Source: Tersicoccus sp. Bi-70 (GTDB lineage Bacteria > Actinomycetota > Actinomycetes > Actinomycetales > Micrococcaceae). From it: a DNA stretch of 64,000 nucleotides. The notes under the pieces are model-generated. The model made no database searches. It was given only the letters and a program-made list of their open reading frames with translations, and was not told the origin of the DNA. Positions within the stretch are counted from its first letter, which is position 1. Each line of letters begins with the position of its first letter. Below, piece after piece: positions 17,161 to 26,639 of the stretch. The translations under genes and the position numbers were made by a program. The DNA lies in assembly GCF_001968825.1 (NCBI RefSeq), contig NZ_MIEU01000010.1, positions 62,001-126,000 on the forward strand, in the 5' to 3' direction.

Positions 17161-17194
17161 CCGACCCGCGGTGACGGAGCAGCACCGACCACAC

Positions 17195-17222
17195 GAGTGA
17201 ACGGGCCTGAGTGAACGGGCCT
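17195..17222 (+). repeat. Two 14-bp tandem repeats
   Basis: GAGTGAACGGGCCT occurs twice head to tail (17195-17208 and 17209-17222), with a degenerate third start after it. The repeats lie between the AMIN-like gene and its terminator. Confidence 0.7.
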
Positions 17223-17235
17223 GAGGGAACGACAC

Positions 17236-17266
17236 GGGTGCCGCGGCGAGGAGGGCCGCGGCACCC
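17236..17266. terminator. Perfect 12-bp stem terminator
   Basis: GGGTGCCGCGGC (17236-17247) pairs exactly with GCCGCGGCACCC (17255-17266) around a 7-base loop. It follows the AMIN-like gene and precedes the SDR promoter. No T run is present. Confidence 0.65.
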
Positions 17267-17330
17267 ACTCGTGTGGGCGCCTCCCTGTTGCGAGTGCGGG
17301 TGCGGGCGCCGCCGGTCCTAGGCTGGATCG

Positions 17331-18029
17331 ATGGACAACCTGGACAACCGCCCCCACGTGCTCATCACCGGCGGCACCCGCGGCATCGGCCGCGCGGTCG
17401 CCGAGGAACTCGCCCCCACCCACCACCTGCTGATCGGCGGCCGGGACCGGGACCTGGCCGCCGCGGTCGCCGCGTCCTTCCCGTCCGCGGAGCCGTTCGT
17501 CGCCGACCTGACGTCCGGGGACGACGTCGCCGCGGCTGCCGGACGGATCGACCGGCTCGACGCCCTGGTCCACTCGGCGGGCATCACCGCGATGGGCACC
17601 GTCGAGGAGCTGTCCCGGCAGACGTGGCGCGAGATCCTCGAGGTCAACGTGGTCGCCGTCGCGGACCTGACGAGCCGGCTGCTGCCCGCCCTGCGCCGGG
17701 CCCGGGGCCAGGTGGTGCTGATCAATTCCGGGTCCGGCTTCTTCACCAACCCCGGCAACAGCGTCTACAGCGCCAGCAAGTTCGCCCTGCGGGCCTTCGC
17801 CGACACCCTGCGCGAGGAGGAACGGCAGCACGGTGTGCGGGTCACCTCCATCCACCCCGGCAAGGTGGACACCGACATGCAGCGCCAGATCGTCGGCCAC
17901 CAGGGCGGCGACTACCGCGCCGACGCCTACCTGACTCCGGAGTCCGTGGCCCGCGCCGTGGTCTTCGCCCTCGGTGCGACGCCGGAGGCCCAGGTGGAGT
18001 CCCTCAACGTGCGCCCGATGGCCACCTGA
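17331..18029 (+). CDS. Short-chain dehydrogenase/reductase (SDR)
   Basis: A 232-residue classical SDR. The cofactor motif is VLITGGTRGIGRAVAEEL (TGxxxGxG). The active-site Ser is in INSGSG and the YxxxK catalytic pair in YSASKFALRAF. It presumably oxidises or reduces a small hydroxy/keto compound with NAD(P)H. There is no ribosome site; TAGGCT ends 6 bases before the ATG, suggesting a leaderless message. The substrate is unknown. Confidence 0.88.
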   Translation: MDNLDNRPHVLITGGTRGIGRAVAEELAPTHHLLIGGRDRDLAAAVAASFPSAEPFVADLTSGDDVAAAAGRIDRLDALVHSAGITAMGTVEELSRQTWREILEVNVVAVADLTSRLLPALRRARGQVVLINSGSGFFTNPGNSVYSASKFALRAFADTLREEERQHGVRVTSIHPGKVDTDMQRQIVGHQGGDYRADAYLTPESVARAVVFALGATPEAQVESLNVRPMAT

Positions 18030-18086
18030 CCGGGAGTCGCCTGACGGCGCGGGCCGGCCGGCAGGCCCGCGCGTAGAGTGGAATCG

Positions 18087-19349
18087 ATGGCCGGACGCGA
18101 CGACTTCTCCCTCCGCAGGTTCGTCGTTCCCGTGTTCGGCCCCTCCGTGCTCTTCGCCGTCGGCGAGGGCGCCATCCTGCCGGTGGTCCCGCTCACCGCC
18201 CGCGATCTCGGCGGCTCGATCGCCGTCGCCGCGGTCATCGTCACCCTGATCGGCGTCGGGTCGCTGCTGTCCAACATCCCGGCCTCGATCGTCACCGCCC
18301 GGGTGGGGGAGCGGTGGGCCATCGTCGCCGCCGCCGCGCTGTGCGCCGTCGGCATGCTGACGGCGCTGCTCGCGCCGAATCTCGCGGTCCTCGCGATCGC
18401 CGTGTTCCTGATCGGGTCCTCCGGCGCCGTCTTCAACCTCGCCCGGCAGCTGTACCTGACGGTCATGGTCGAACCGCGGTACCGGGCCCGCGCCCTCTCC
18501 AGCCTCGGCGGCTCGATGCGGATCGGCCTGTTCATCGGCCCCTTCGTCGGGGCGGCGGTGATGCAGCTGACCGGCCTCGGCGGTGCCTACCTCGTGGGCG
18601 TCGTCGCCCTCGTGGCGGCCGGCGCGATCGCCCTGTCGATGCCGGACCCGCCGATGCCCACCCGCTCGATCCCGGTGGTCACCACGGACGCGCTGGCGGG
18701 CGGGACGTCGTCGGCGGGCCCGCGTGCCGACCAGCCCGAGCGTCCCTCCACCGGCTCCGCCGTGACCATCCGGTCGGTGCTGCGCAGCCACGCCCGCATC
18801 TACGCCACCATCGGGGTGGCCGTCATCTTCGTCTCCGCCATCCGTCAGGCCCGCCAGGTCGTGATCCCCCTCTGGGCGGAGAGCCTGGGCCTGGACCCGT
18901 CCGCCACGTCGCTCGTCTACGGCATCTCCGGCGCGGTCGACATGCTCGTCTTCTACCCGGCCGGCAAGCTGATGGACACCCGCGGGCGCCTGGCGGTGGC
19001 GGCACCGAGCATGGCGGTGATGGGCGTGGCCCTGCTGCTCTGCCCGCTCACGACGACGACGGTGCCGTTCCTGCTGGTCGCGATGATGCTCGGCTTCGGC
19101 AACGGGATCGGGTCCGGCCTCGTGATGACGCTGGGCGCCGACTACTCCCCGTCGGACGGGCGGGTGCAGTTCCTCGGCGTGTGGCGGTTCATGGCCGACG
19201 CGGGCTCGACGGCCGGTCCGCTCGTGCTCTCCGCCGTGACCGACGCCGTCTCCCTGGCCGCGGGCGTGTCCGTGACCGGGGTGCTCGGTCTGATCGCCGC
19301 CGTGCTGTTCGTGATCCTGCTGCCGCGGATCAAGCCGATCCGGGCCTGA
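18087..19349 (+). CDS. MFS transporter
   Basis: A 420-residue major facilitator carrier with two six-helix halves joined by a charged cytoplasmic loop (about residues 190-225). The N-terminal half has TARVGERWAIV in the motif A position, and the C-terminal half has AGKLMDTRGRLAV. Overall it looks like an exporter, but substrate and direction are not evident. TAGAGT ends 7 bases before the ATG, so the start at 18087 is probably leaderless. Its last 20 bases overlap the convergent amidohydrolase gene. Confidence 0.85.
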   Translation: MAGRDDFSLRRFVVPVFGPSVLFAVGEGAILPVVPLTARDLGGSIAVAAVIVTLIGVGSLLSNIPASIVTARVGERWAIVAAAALCAVGMLTALLAPNLAVLAIAVFLIGSSGAVFNLARQLYLTVMVEPRYRARALSSLGGSMRIGLFIGPFVGAAVMQLTGLGGAYLVGVVALVAAGAIALSMPDPPMPTRSIPVVTTDALAGGTSSAGPRADQPERPSTGSAVTIRSVLRSHARIYATIGVAVIFVSAIRQARQVVIPLWAESLGLDPSATSLVYGISGAVDMLVFYPAGKLMDTRGRLAVAAPSMAVMGVALLLCPLTTTTVPFLLVAMMLGFGNGIGSGLVMTLGADYSPSDGRVQFLGVWRFMADAGSTAGPLVLSAVTDAVSLAAGVSVTGVLGLIAAVLFVILLPRIKPIRA

Positions 19350-20115
19350 CGCCCGGCTCGAGCCGGTAGAACGCGGCGGCGTTGCTCCACAGCACGGCAT
19401 CCCGGTGCTCCGGCCCGGCGGCCTCGGCGAGCAGGTCCAGGTCCGCGTCGGCGAAGGGACGCCGCGCGCGCGTGGACGGCAGGTCGGTGCCCGCCATCAC
19501 CGCGGTGGGGTCGACGGACAGGATCGCCGCGATCGCCTGCGCCGGGTCCAGGTCCACCCGCCCGAACCCGGTGGCCTTGACCCGGGCACCGTGCTCCACA
19601 GCGACCAGCAGGTGCGGCAGCCCGTCCGCGTGCAGGCCGAGGTGGTCGATGCTGACGGCGGGCAGGCGCCGCAGCACGGGCAGCAGGTCCGGCAGGTCCC
19701 GGGCGTCGATGTACAGCTCGGCGTGCCAGCCGGCGACGTCGTGCACCTGCCGGGCGAGCGGCTCCAGGGCCTCGACGGCCGCCGACCCGCCCCGGCGGAC
19801 GTTGAACCGCACGGCCCGCACCCCGGCGTCGTCGAGCCGGGTGATCTCCGCGTCGGTCACCGTCTCCGGCAGCTGGGTCACGCCCACGAACCCGGGCCCG
19901 AGCTGGGCCAGCGCGTCGAGCAGGTAGGTCTGGTCGAAGCCCTGGAAGGAACCCGAGACGACGGCGCCGCCCCGCACGTCGAGCGCGGCGACCCGGTGCC
20001 GGTAGGCCGGCACCGGGAACGGGTCGGGCAGGTACCCGTCGTTGGGCACGAGAGGGAACCGCGGGTCGACGATGTGAAGGTGGGCGTCGAAGACGGGCCC
20101 GGCGGGCGCGCTCAG
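19330..20115 (-). CDS. Amidohydrolase-2 family metal-dependent hydrolase
   Basis: About 260 residues forming a TIM-barrel hydrolase. The metal motif FDAHLHIVD (HxH) opens the protein, a barrel His appears in VSIDHLGLH, and the terminal AGTDLPST supplies the metal Asp. Lactonase or decarboxylase activity on a small carboxylate is the family norm. The start is unclear: no ATG, GTG or TTG lies near the domain start, and the boundary given is a CTG whose bases overlap the stop of the upstream PAP2 gene (CTGA). A start further inside that gene is possible. It overlaps the convergent MFS gene by 20 bases. Confidence 0.75.
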   Translation of the reverse strand: MSAPAGPVFDAHLHIVDPRFPLVPNDGYLPDPFPVPAYRHRVAALDVRGGAVVSGSFQGFDQTYLLDALAQLGPGFVGVTQLPETVTDAEITRLDDAGVRAVRFNVRRGGSAAVEALEPLARQVHDVAGWHAELYIDARDLPDLLPVLRRLPAVSIDHLGLHADGLPHLLVAVEHGARVKATGFGRVDLDPAQAIAAILSVDPTAVMAGTDLPSTRARRPFADADLDLLAEAAGPEHRDAVLWSNAAAFYRLEPGVRPGSA

Positions 20116-21038
20116 GGCAGGACCGAGCGCCGGCCGAGGACCAGGGTGAGCGCGGCGAAGAGCGCGCAGGCCGCGGACGTCTCGAACAGCAGCCCCGCCC
20201 ACAGGTTGCCGCCGGTGCCGGCGACGGACGCCGGAATGACCCCGGTGTACAACACGCCCGAGACGCACAGGGCGACGACGCCGATCCCCAGCAGCACCAG
20301 GCCGGCGAGCCGAGCCTGCTCGGCGACGGCCCGGTTGCGGGCGGCACCCCCACCGGCCCGGCCCCGCCGGCGCGCGGCCCGGGGGTCCGTCAGGGCCGCC
20401 GCGGCGCACGCCCACGCCCCCACCACGGCCAGGGCGGCGACCACGTCGGAGGGGCGGTGCCAGTAGCTGATCAGGGTCGAGGCGGCCACGACGGTGGTGA
20501 ACACGGCGCCGGCGACGCCGAACACGGGCCGCCACTCCCGCGGCACGGCGATCAGCAGCGCGACCGCCGCCGCCCCGGCCGCCGTCGTGTGACCGGACGG
20601 CAGCGAGTTCAGGGTGAGGGTGTCCAGCCCCAGGTCCGGCCGCTCGAACACGGCGTACTTGAGGAACTGGGTGGTCAGCACCGCTCCGGCCACCGTCACG
20701 ACGACGGCGACCAGCACCGCCCACCGGCGCCGGACCACGGCGATCAGCACCGCCAGGGCGATCAGCACCCCGGCGATCAGGAACCACGGGAGCGTCTGCA
20801 GCCACACGGCGGCCGGGGTGTCGCCGGTCTGCAGCTTCTGGGCGCTGGTCAGGGGCGCCTCGTCGAGCTGCTGGCCGAGGACGGTGCGGACGAAGAACGC
20901 GTACACGGCGAACACGGCGGCGGCGCACAGCGCCGCGCCGGTCCAGAGGGCGGCCACCGGCAGGGTGCGGGTGGCCGGCCGGCGGGCGCCGGTCCGGCCG
21001 CGGTCACGGGTCAGGTGGGACAGAGTCATCGCTGCCAT
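20112..21038 (-). CDS. PAP2 superfamily membrane phosphatase
   Basis: A 308-residue integral membrane protein with about seven hydrophobic segments. The PAP2 signature is present in order: KYAVFERPDLG (KXXXXXXRP-like), LPSGHTTAAGA (PSGH) and SYWHRPSDVVAA (the third, HRXSDV-like motif). Such enzymes remove phosphate from lipid phosphates such as undecaprenyl pyrophosphate or phosphatidate on the outer membrane face. The ATG at 21038 has GATGGGA upstream. A second ATG lies nine bases inside. It is divergent from menC and likely coupled to the amidohydrolase. Confidence 0.85.
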   Translation of the reverse strand: MAAMTLSHLTRDRGRTGARRPATRTLPVAALWTGAALCAAAVFAVYAFFVRTVLGQQLDEAPLTSAQKLQTGDTPAAVWLQTLPWFLIAGVLIALAVLIAVVRRRWAVLVAVVVTVAGAVLTTQFLKYAVFERPDLGLDTLTLNSLPSGHTTAAGAAAVALLIAVPREWRPVFGVAGAVFTTVVAASTLISYWHRPSDVVAALAVVGAWACAAAALTDPRAARRRGRAGGGAARNRAVAEQARLAGLVLLGIGVVALCVSGVLYTGVIPASVAGTGGNLWAGLLFETSAACALFAALTLVLGRRSVLP

Positions 21039-21115
21039 TGTCCCATCCGGGCCCGTCCTCGGGGGTCCGCCCGCCTGAGCGTTCGGGTGGGATCGCCGGT
21101 GGATACGCTGAACCG

Positions 21116-22195
21116 GTGAGCGATGCCGTGACCCCTGGACCGTCCGTCCCGCCCGGAACAGGCCCGGTGCCCGAGGAGGTCCCGCTGCCGCCCGTCCGGC
21201 CGACTGACCTGCCGCCCCTGGCCGACCTGCAGGACGCCGCGCGGGTGGTCAGTGTGCCGATGCGGGTCCGGTTCCGGTCCACCGAGACCCGGGAGGTGCT
21301 GCTCCTGCGCGGCCCGGCCGGGTGGGGAGAGTTCGGACCGTTCCCGGAGTACGACGACGCCGAGGCGGCCGCGTGGCTGGCGTCGGGCATCGAGGCCGCG
21401 TGGACCGGCTACCCGGAGCCGCGGCGCAGCCGGATCCCCGTCAACGCCACCGTCCCGGCGGTCGCCGCCGACCGGGTGCCCGAGGTGCTCGCCGGGTTCG
21501 GGCCGGTGAGCACGGTCAAGATCAAGGTGGCCGAGCGCGGGCAGAGCCTGGAGGACGACGTCGCCCGCGTCGCCGCCGTGCGCCGCGCACTGCCGGACGC
21601 GGCCCTGCGCGTCGACGCCAACGCCGGCTGGACGCACGAGGCGGCGGTCGAGGCGCTCACCGCGCTCGGACCGGTGCACCTGCAGTACGCGGAGCAGCCG
21701 GTCGACGGCATCGACGGCCTCGCCCGCCTGCGGGAGGCGTTGCGGGACCGCGGCGTCGACACGTTGATCGCCGCCGACGAGAGCGTGCGCCGGGCGGACG
21801 ACCCGCTGCGGGTGGCCCGCGCCGGGGCCGCGGACCTGATCGTGGTCAAGGCCGCGCCGCTCGGCGGGGTGCGCCGCGCGCTCGCCGTCGTCGCCGCCGC
21901 GGGCCTGCCGGCCGTGGTCTCCAGCGCGCTGGACACCAGTGTCGGCATCCGTGGCGGGGTCGCCCTGGCCGCCGCCCTGCCGGACCTGCCCTTCGCGTGC
22001 GGGCTCGGCACGGTGGCGTTGATGGCCGACGACGTCGTCGCCGACTCCCTGCGCCCGGTCGACGGGCACCTCGACGTGCGCGATGTCGTCCCCGACCCGG
22101 ACCGGCTGGACGCGCTGGCCGCTCGGCCGGACCGGGAACGGTGGTGGCGGGACCGGCTCACCCGGGTGCACGCCGTCCTCGCCGGACGCGGCTGA
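21116..22195 (+). CDS. menC: o-Succinylbenzoate synthase
   Basis: A 359-residue enolase-superfamily enzyme that dehydrates SHCHC to o-succinylbenzoate in menaquinone synthesis. The catalytic-base lysine lies in VKIKVAERG. Metal ligands lie in RVDANAGW, LQYAEQPVDG and IAADESV, and the second lysine in VVKAAPLGG. The first 45 residues are Pro-rich and not part of the fold. GTG at 21116 is preceded, 6 bases upstream, by TACGCT and no ribosome site, so a leaderless start is likely. menD lies 2.4 kb downstream with phoX between. Confidence 0.92.
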   Translation: MSDAVTPGPSVPPGTGPVPEEVPLPPVRPTDLPPLADLQDAARVVSVPMRVRFRSTETREVLLLRGPAGWGEFGPFPEYDDAEAAAWLASGIEAAWTGYPEPRRSRIPVNATVPAVAADRVPEVLAGFGPVSTVKIKVAERGQSLEDDVARVAAVRRALPDAALRVDANAGWTHEAAVEALTALGPVHLQYAEQPVDGIDGLARLREALRDRGVDTLIAADESVRRADDPLRVARAGAADLIVVKAAPLGGVRRALAVVAAAGLPAVVSSALDTSVGIRGGVALAAALPDLPFACGLGTVALMADDVVADSLRPVDGHLDVRDVVPDPDRLDALAARPDRERWWRDRLTRVHAVLAGRG

Positions 22196-22367
22196 CGCGG
22201 CTGACCGGCGCGGCCACCGCCGGTCGTGGTCCCACCGTGGGCGCGAACCCGATCGGCCACCTCGTGTTCACCGGCGGGTCATCTTCGCGTCGCGCGTCGT
22301 CGGCGGCGCACTGGCAGCGTGTGCCCTCGGGGGCATCACACCGCACGAGCCGACGAGGGAAGCCACG

Positions 22368-24455
22368 ATGACCGAGACCACGCGCACGCCGCTGTCGCTC
22401 CTGCCCATGTACGGGCACACGAAGGGCAAACGCAGCCCCGTGACCTGCCACTTCAAGTGCGGGAACGCCTGCCTGGGCGAGACCTGCAACACCACCGACA
22501 ACGAGTACTTCCGGGACGTGGCCGCCGCGGCACTCAGCCGGCGCAACGTACTCGGCCTCGGCGCGGCCGGCGCCGTTCTGATCGCCGCCGGCTCCGCGGC
22601 CACGGGCGGTCCCGCTGCCGCGGCTCCGGCCGCGTCCGCCCTCCCCACCGGCCACGGGCATGGCCGCGGGAACGTCGGGCGGCTGCCGTTCACCGCGATC
22701 ACCCCGGTCGACAAGAGCGTGGACGCGTTCACCGTCCCCGCCGGGTACACCTGGTCCCCGATCATCCGCTGGGGCGATCCGCTGTTCGCCGATGCCCCGG
22801 CGTTCGACCTGCAGCACCAGACCCCGTCCGCCCAGAAGCGGCAGTTCGGCTACAACAACGACTACACGGACGTCATCGTCGATCACGGCAACGGCCGCAG
22901 CGGCATCCTCGTCTGCAACCAGGAGTACGTGAACCCGGGCATCATGTTCCCGGCGACCACGGACCCGGCGCAGCAGGCCACCAACCGGGCGATCGCCCGC
23001 GCCGCCCACGGCATGTCGGTCGTCGAGCTGACCCGGCGCCGCACGGGCCGGCCGTGGAGCTACACCGTCGGGGGCCGCCGGAACCGGCGCGTCGACGCGG
23101 ACACCACCTTCGCCTTCGACGGTCCCGCCGCCGGCTCGGCCCTGCTGCGCACCGTCGAGCACGCCGACGGCACCACGACCCGCGGCACGATCGGGAACTG
23201 CTCCGGCGGCACGACCCCCTGGGGCACGGTGCTCTCCGGCGAGGAGAACTTCAACGGCTACTTCCGCACCCCCGGCACGAGCGCCGAGGACAAGCGCTAC
23301 GGCCTGATGGACAAGCCGAGCACATACGGCTGGGAGGCCGACGAGCCGCGCTGGGACACCCGCAACGCCGGGTACGAGAATGCCGCCCACCAGTTCGGCT
23401 GGATCGTCGAGATCGACCCGCAGGACCCGACGTCGACCCCCGTCAAGCACACCGCGATGGGCCGCTTCAAGCACGAGGGCGCGAACGTGCGCGTCGACGG
23501 CGAGGGCCGGGTCGTGGCGTACATGGGCGACGACGAGAAGTTCGACTACCTGTACAAGTTCGTCTCCCGCCGCAGGGTCTCGAGGAACCGCGCCGAGAAC
23601 CTGAAGCTTCTCTCCGAGGGCGACCTGTTCGTCGCGAAGTTCCGCGGCGACAGCGGCGCGAGCGAGATCGACGGCTCCGGCCGGCTGCCCGCGGACGGCG
23701 CCTTCGACGGCAGCGGCATGTGGCTGCCGCTCGTCGTCGACGGTCGTTCGCAGGTCAGCGGCATGAGCGTCGAGGAGGTCCTCGTCCACACCCGTCTGGC
23801 CGCCGACCAGGTCGGAGCGACCAAGATGGACCGCTGCGAGGACGTGCAGCCGAACCTGCTGACCGGCAAGGTGTACGTCGCGTGCACCAACAACTCGGAC
23901 CGCGGCAAGACCGGCAAGGCCGGCGCCGACGAGGTCAACCCGCGCACGCCCAACCGCGACGGGCACATCGTCGAACTGACCGAGACGGGCAACCGTGCGG
24001 CCGCGACGACGTTCCGCTGGAACCTGCTGCTCGTGTGCGGGGACCCGGCGACCAACACGTCCACGTACTTCTCGGGCTTCCCGAAGGAGAAGGTCTCGCC
24101 GATCTCCTGCCCCGACAACGTCGCGTTCGACTCCACCGGCAACCTGTGGATCTCGACCGACGGGGCGCCGTCGACCATCGGGTACAACGACGGGCTGTTC
24201 AAGGTGACCCTCGAGGGCCGCGAGCGCGGTCGCGTGCAGCAGTTCCTCTCCGTGCCCACCGAGGCGGAGACCTGCGGGCCCGTGATCCACGACCGGGACG
24301 GCATGGTCTACGTTGCCGTGCAGCACCCGGGCGAGGAGGGCTCCTTCGCCGCCCAGCACTCGCTGTTCCCGGACTACGTCCGCCCCGGCACGAGCCCCCG
24401 AGCCGGCCAGGTCGCCGCGCCGCGCCCGTCGGTGGTGCAGGTCCACCGGCGCTGA
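22368..24455 (+). CDS. PhoX-type (DUF839) secreted phosphatase
   Basis: A 695-residue protein of the PhoX family, calcium/iron-dependent alkaline phosphatases exported by Tat. A Tat signal is visible at SRRNVLGLGAAGAVLIAAG, unusually deep (about residue 57). The conserved N-terminal segment CHFKCGNACLGETCNTTDNE before it is characteristic of this subgroup. Later motifs include NCSGGTTPWGTVLSGEENF, FKHEGANV, DRCEDVQPN and SCPDNVAFD, which supply metal and phosphate ligands. GAGGGAAG precedes the ATG. It would release phosphate from organic esters outside the membrane. A pho-box was not recognised. Confidence 0.88.
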   Translation: MTETTRTPLSLLPMYGHTKGKRSPVTCHFKCGNACLGETCNTTDNEYFRDVAAAALSRRNVLGLGAAGAVLIAAGSAATGGPAAAAPAASALPTGHGHGRGNVGRLPFTAITPVDKSVDAFTVPAGYTWSPIIRWGDPLFADAPAFDLQHQTPSAQKRQFGYNNDYTDVIVDHGNGRSGILVCNQEYVNPGIMFPATTDPAQQATNRAIARAAHGMSVVELTRRRTGRPWSYTVGGRRNRRVDADTTFAFDGPAAGSALLRTVEHADGTTTRGTIGNCSGGTTPWGTVLSGEENFNGYFRTPGTSAEDKRYGLMDKPSTYGWEADEPRWDTRNAGYENAAHQFGWIVEIDPQDPTSTPVKHTAMGRFKHEGANVRVDGEGRVVAYMGDDEKFDYLYKFVSRRRVSRNRAENLKLLSEGDLFVAKFRGDSGASEIDGSGRLPADGAFDGSGMWLPLVVDGRSQVSGMSVEEVLVHTRLAADQVGATKMDRCEDVQPNLLTGKVYVACTNNSDRGKTGKAGADEVNPRTPNRDGHIVELTETGNRAAATTFRWNLLLVCGDPATNTSTYFSGFPKEKVSPISCPDNVAFDSTGNLWISTDGAPSTIGYNDGLFKVTLEGRERGRVQQFLSVPTEAETCGPVIHDRDGMVYVAVQHPGEEGSFAAQHSLFPDYVRPGTSPRAGQVAAPRPSVVQVHRR

Positions 24456-24514
24456 GCCACCCCCACCGGGGCGTTGAACGGGCGCCCCGGACGACGCCGC
24501 ACGCCGGCGTCCCC

Positions 24515-24547
24515 CGACCCGGCCGGACCACGCGTCCGGCCGGGTCG
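24515..24547. terminator. Perfect 14-bp stem between phoX and menD
   Basis: CGACCCGGCCGGAC (24515-24528) pairs exactly with GTCCGGCCGGGTCG (24534-24547) around CACGC. It lies 60 bases after the phoX stop and just before the menD promoter hexamer. Confidence 0.65.
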
Positions 24548-24594
24548 GTGTCGTCCGGTGCGGGCCGGTGCGACCGTCGCGGCATGATGGAGCG

Positions 24595-26544
24595 GTGACT
24601 GATGCGATGACCGTGGCCCGCGCGGTGGTGCGGCTGCTGATCGACGGCGGGGTGCGCGACGTCGTCGTCTGCCCCGGCTCCCGCAGCGCGCCCCTGGCGT
24701 ACGCGCTGGTCGAGGTCGCCGTCGAGCCCGACGCGGATCCCACCACCGCGAGCCGGGACGTCCTGCCCGGCCGGCTGCGCCTGCACGTGCGGATCGACGA
24801 ACGGTCCGCCGGGTTCACCGCGCTCGGTCTGGCACGGGGCACCGGGGTCCCGGCGGCCGTGGTCACCACAAGCGGCACCGCCGTCGGCAATCTGATGCCC
24901 GCGGTGATGGAGGCGAACCACAGCGCGGTGCCGATGCTCGTGCTCAGCGCAGACCGGCCCGAGGAACTCCGCGGCACCGGCGCCAACCAGACCACCCGGC
25001 AGGCCGGCCTCTTCGGCGTCCACGTGCGGGAGGCGATCGACGTGCCCGCCGACGACGTCGACGCAGCGCTGGACGCCGTCGGCCGGGTGCTGGCCGCGGC
25101 GAACGGACTGCTCCCGCCGACCCACCCGGCCTTCTCCTTCGAACCCGTGGCGGCGCCCGGGCCGGTGCAGCTCAACCTCGCCTTCCGGGACCCGCTCGTG
25201 CCGGCGGAGGACCCGGTGGTCGTTGCCGAGGCGGCGCCGTCGACGGCGTATGCCTCCACCCTCACGATCACGGCCGACGGCGACAACGACGGCGACGGCG
25301 GTGACGGCGACAGTGGCGGCGGGCGCAACGCCGCGCCCCTCGCGACCCGGCCCGTCGAGTCCGACGGCGACAATGACCGTGACGGCGACCGATCCCGCTC
25401 CGCCCTGCTCTCCTATTCCCCGACTGCCGCTGGCACTGGCGCAGCCGCTGCCGTAGGGACTGGCACTGGCACTGCGGCTCGCACCGGCGGTGCCGCGACT
25501 CGCCGCACCGTCGTCGTCGCGGGCGACGGTGCCGGGCCGGAGGCCGCGCTGTTCGCGGCCGAGCGCGGGCTGCCGCTGCTCGCCGAGCCGTCCTCGAACG
25601 CCCGGCACGGAGCGACGTCCGTGGCGGCCTACCGACTGCTGCTCCCGCACCTGCTGGAGCGGGTCGAGCGGGCGGTGCTGTTCGGACGGCCCACGCTCAG
25701 CCGGCCGGTCGCCGCCCTGCTGGGCCGCGAAGAGATCGAGACCGCCCTCTACGCGCCGGTGCCCGTCGCCTGGTTCGACACCGGCCGCCGCCGCGAACGC
25801 GTCGTCACCGACCGTGACGAGCTCGCCGCCTTCGCCGGGACCGGACCGGACGGGTGGGCGGACGAGTGGCAGGACCGCGGAACGCACCTGGCCGGTCGGC
25901 TCGTCGAGCTCGCCGAGGACGACGCCCGGGAGAGCGGCGTCAACGGGCCCCTCCTCGCGGAGCGGCTGTGGCCGGCCACGGACGGCATCCTCCTCGCCGG
26001 GTCGTCCAACCCCATCCGCGACCTCGACCTGATGGCGCCGGTCGCCGGCCCCGGTCCGACGCGGGTGATCGCCAACCGCGGCGTCGCCGGCATCGACGGC
26101 ACCATCTCGACCGCGACCGGCGTCGCGCTCGGCACGCGCCGCCCCGTCCGGGTGCTGCTCGGCGACGTCACCTACCTGCACGACGCGACCGGCTGGTACC
26201 TCGGCGCGGGTGAGCCGGAACCGGACCTGCAGGCGGTGGTGCTCAACGACGCCGGGGGAGCGATCTTCGGCCTGCTCGAACACGGGAAGGTGGCCCGGCG
26301 AGCGGGCTGGACGAGCGCGGTCGAACGGCTGTTCGGCACCCCGCAGCACGTCGACCTGGGGTCGCTCGCCGCTGCCTACGGGGTCCGTCACCAGCGGGTG
26401 GCCGACCTCGGCGCCCTTGAGACAGCCCTCTCGGCGCCGATCCGTGGACGCAGCCTCATCGAGGTGGTCGCGGATCGCACCCGGCTCGCCGACCTGCACG
26501 CGTCGTTCACCGCCGCGGCCGCCGACATCGCCGGCGCGAATTGA
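24595..26544 (+). CDS. menD: SEPHCHC synthase (MenD)
   Basis: A thiamine-diphosphate enzyme joining isochorismate and 2-oxoglutarate in menaquinone synthesis. The opening VVVCPGSRSAPLAYAL is diagnostic, as are DERSAGFTALGLARGTG and TSGTAVGNLMPAVMEANHS. The TPP motif is GDVTYLHDATGWYL through VVLNDAGGAIFGLLE. At 649 residues it is about 90 longer than usual. The excess is a low-complexity Asp/Gly then Ala/Gly/Thr insert around residues 222-300, between the pyrimidine and central domains. GTG at 24595 follows CATGAT by 6 bases, suggesting a leaderless start. Confidence 0.93.
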   Translation: MTDAMTVARAVVRLLIDGGVRDVVVCPGSRSAPLAYALVEVAVEPDADPTTASRDVLPGRLRLHVRIDERSAGFTALGLARGTGVPAAVVTTSGTAVGNLMPAVMEANHSAVPMLVLSADRPEELRGTGANQTTRQAGLFGVHVREAIDVPADDVDAALDAVGRVLAAANGLLPPTHPAFSFEPVAAPGPVQLNLAFRDPLVPAEDPVVVAEAAPSTAYASTLTITADGDNDGDGGDGDSGGGRNAAPLATRPVESDGDNDRDGDRSRSALLSYSPTAAGTGAAAAVGTGTGTAARTGGAATRRTVVVAGDGAGPEAALFAAERGLPLLAEPSSNARHGATSVAAYRLLLPHLLERVERAVLFGRPTLSRPVAALLGREEIETALYAPVPVAWFDTGRRRERVVTDRDELAAFAGTGPDGWADEWQDRGTHLAGRLVELAEDDARESGVNGPLLAERLWPATDGILLAGSSNPIRDLDLMAPVAGPGPTRVIANRGVAGIDGTISTATGVALGTRRPVRVLLGDVTYLHDATGWYLGAGEPEPDLQAVVLNDAGGAIFGLLEHGKVARRAGWTSAVERLFGTPQHVDLGSLAAAYGVRHQRVADLGALETALSAPIRGRSLIEVVADRTRLADLHASFTAAAADIAGAN

Positions 26545-26639
26545 CGCCCATCGCGCGCTGACGCCCACCGCGAACTGACGGGACGTCGGCCGCACCCGGA
26601 CCCGGTCGCACCCCGCCCCGCACCGACCCCGGACAGCGC

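Noticed and set aside
22158-25373. Very long open frame antisense to phoX and menD
   Set aside because: It lies opposite two well-supported genes. Long antisense frames are expected at this GC content, and its translation is low-complexity with no recognisable domain.
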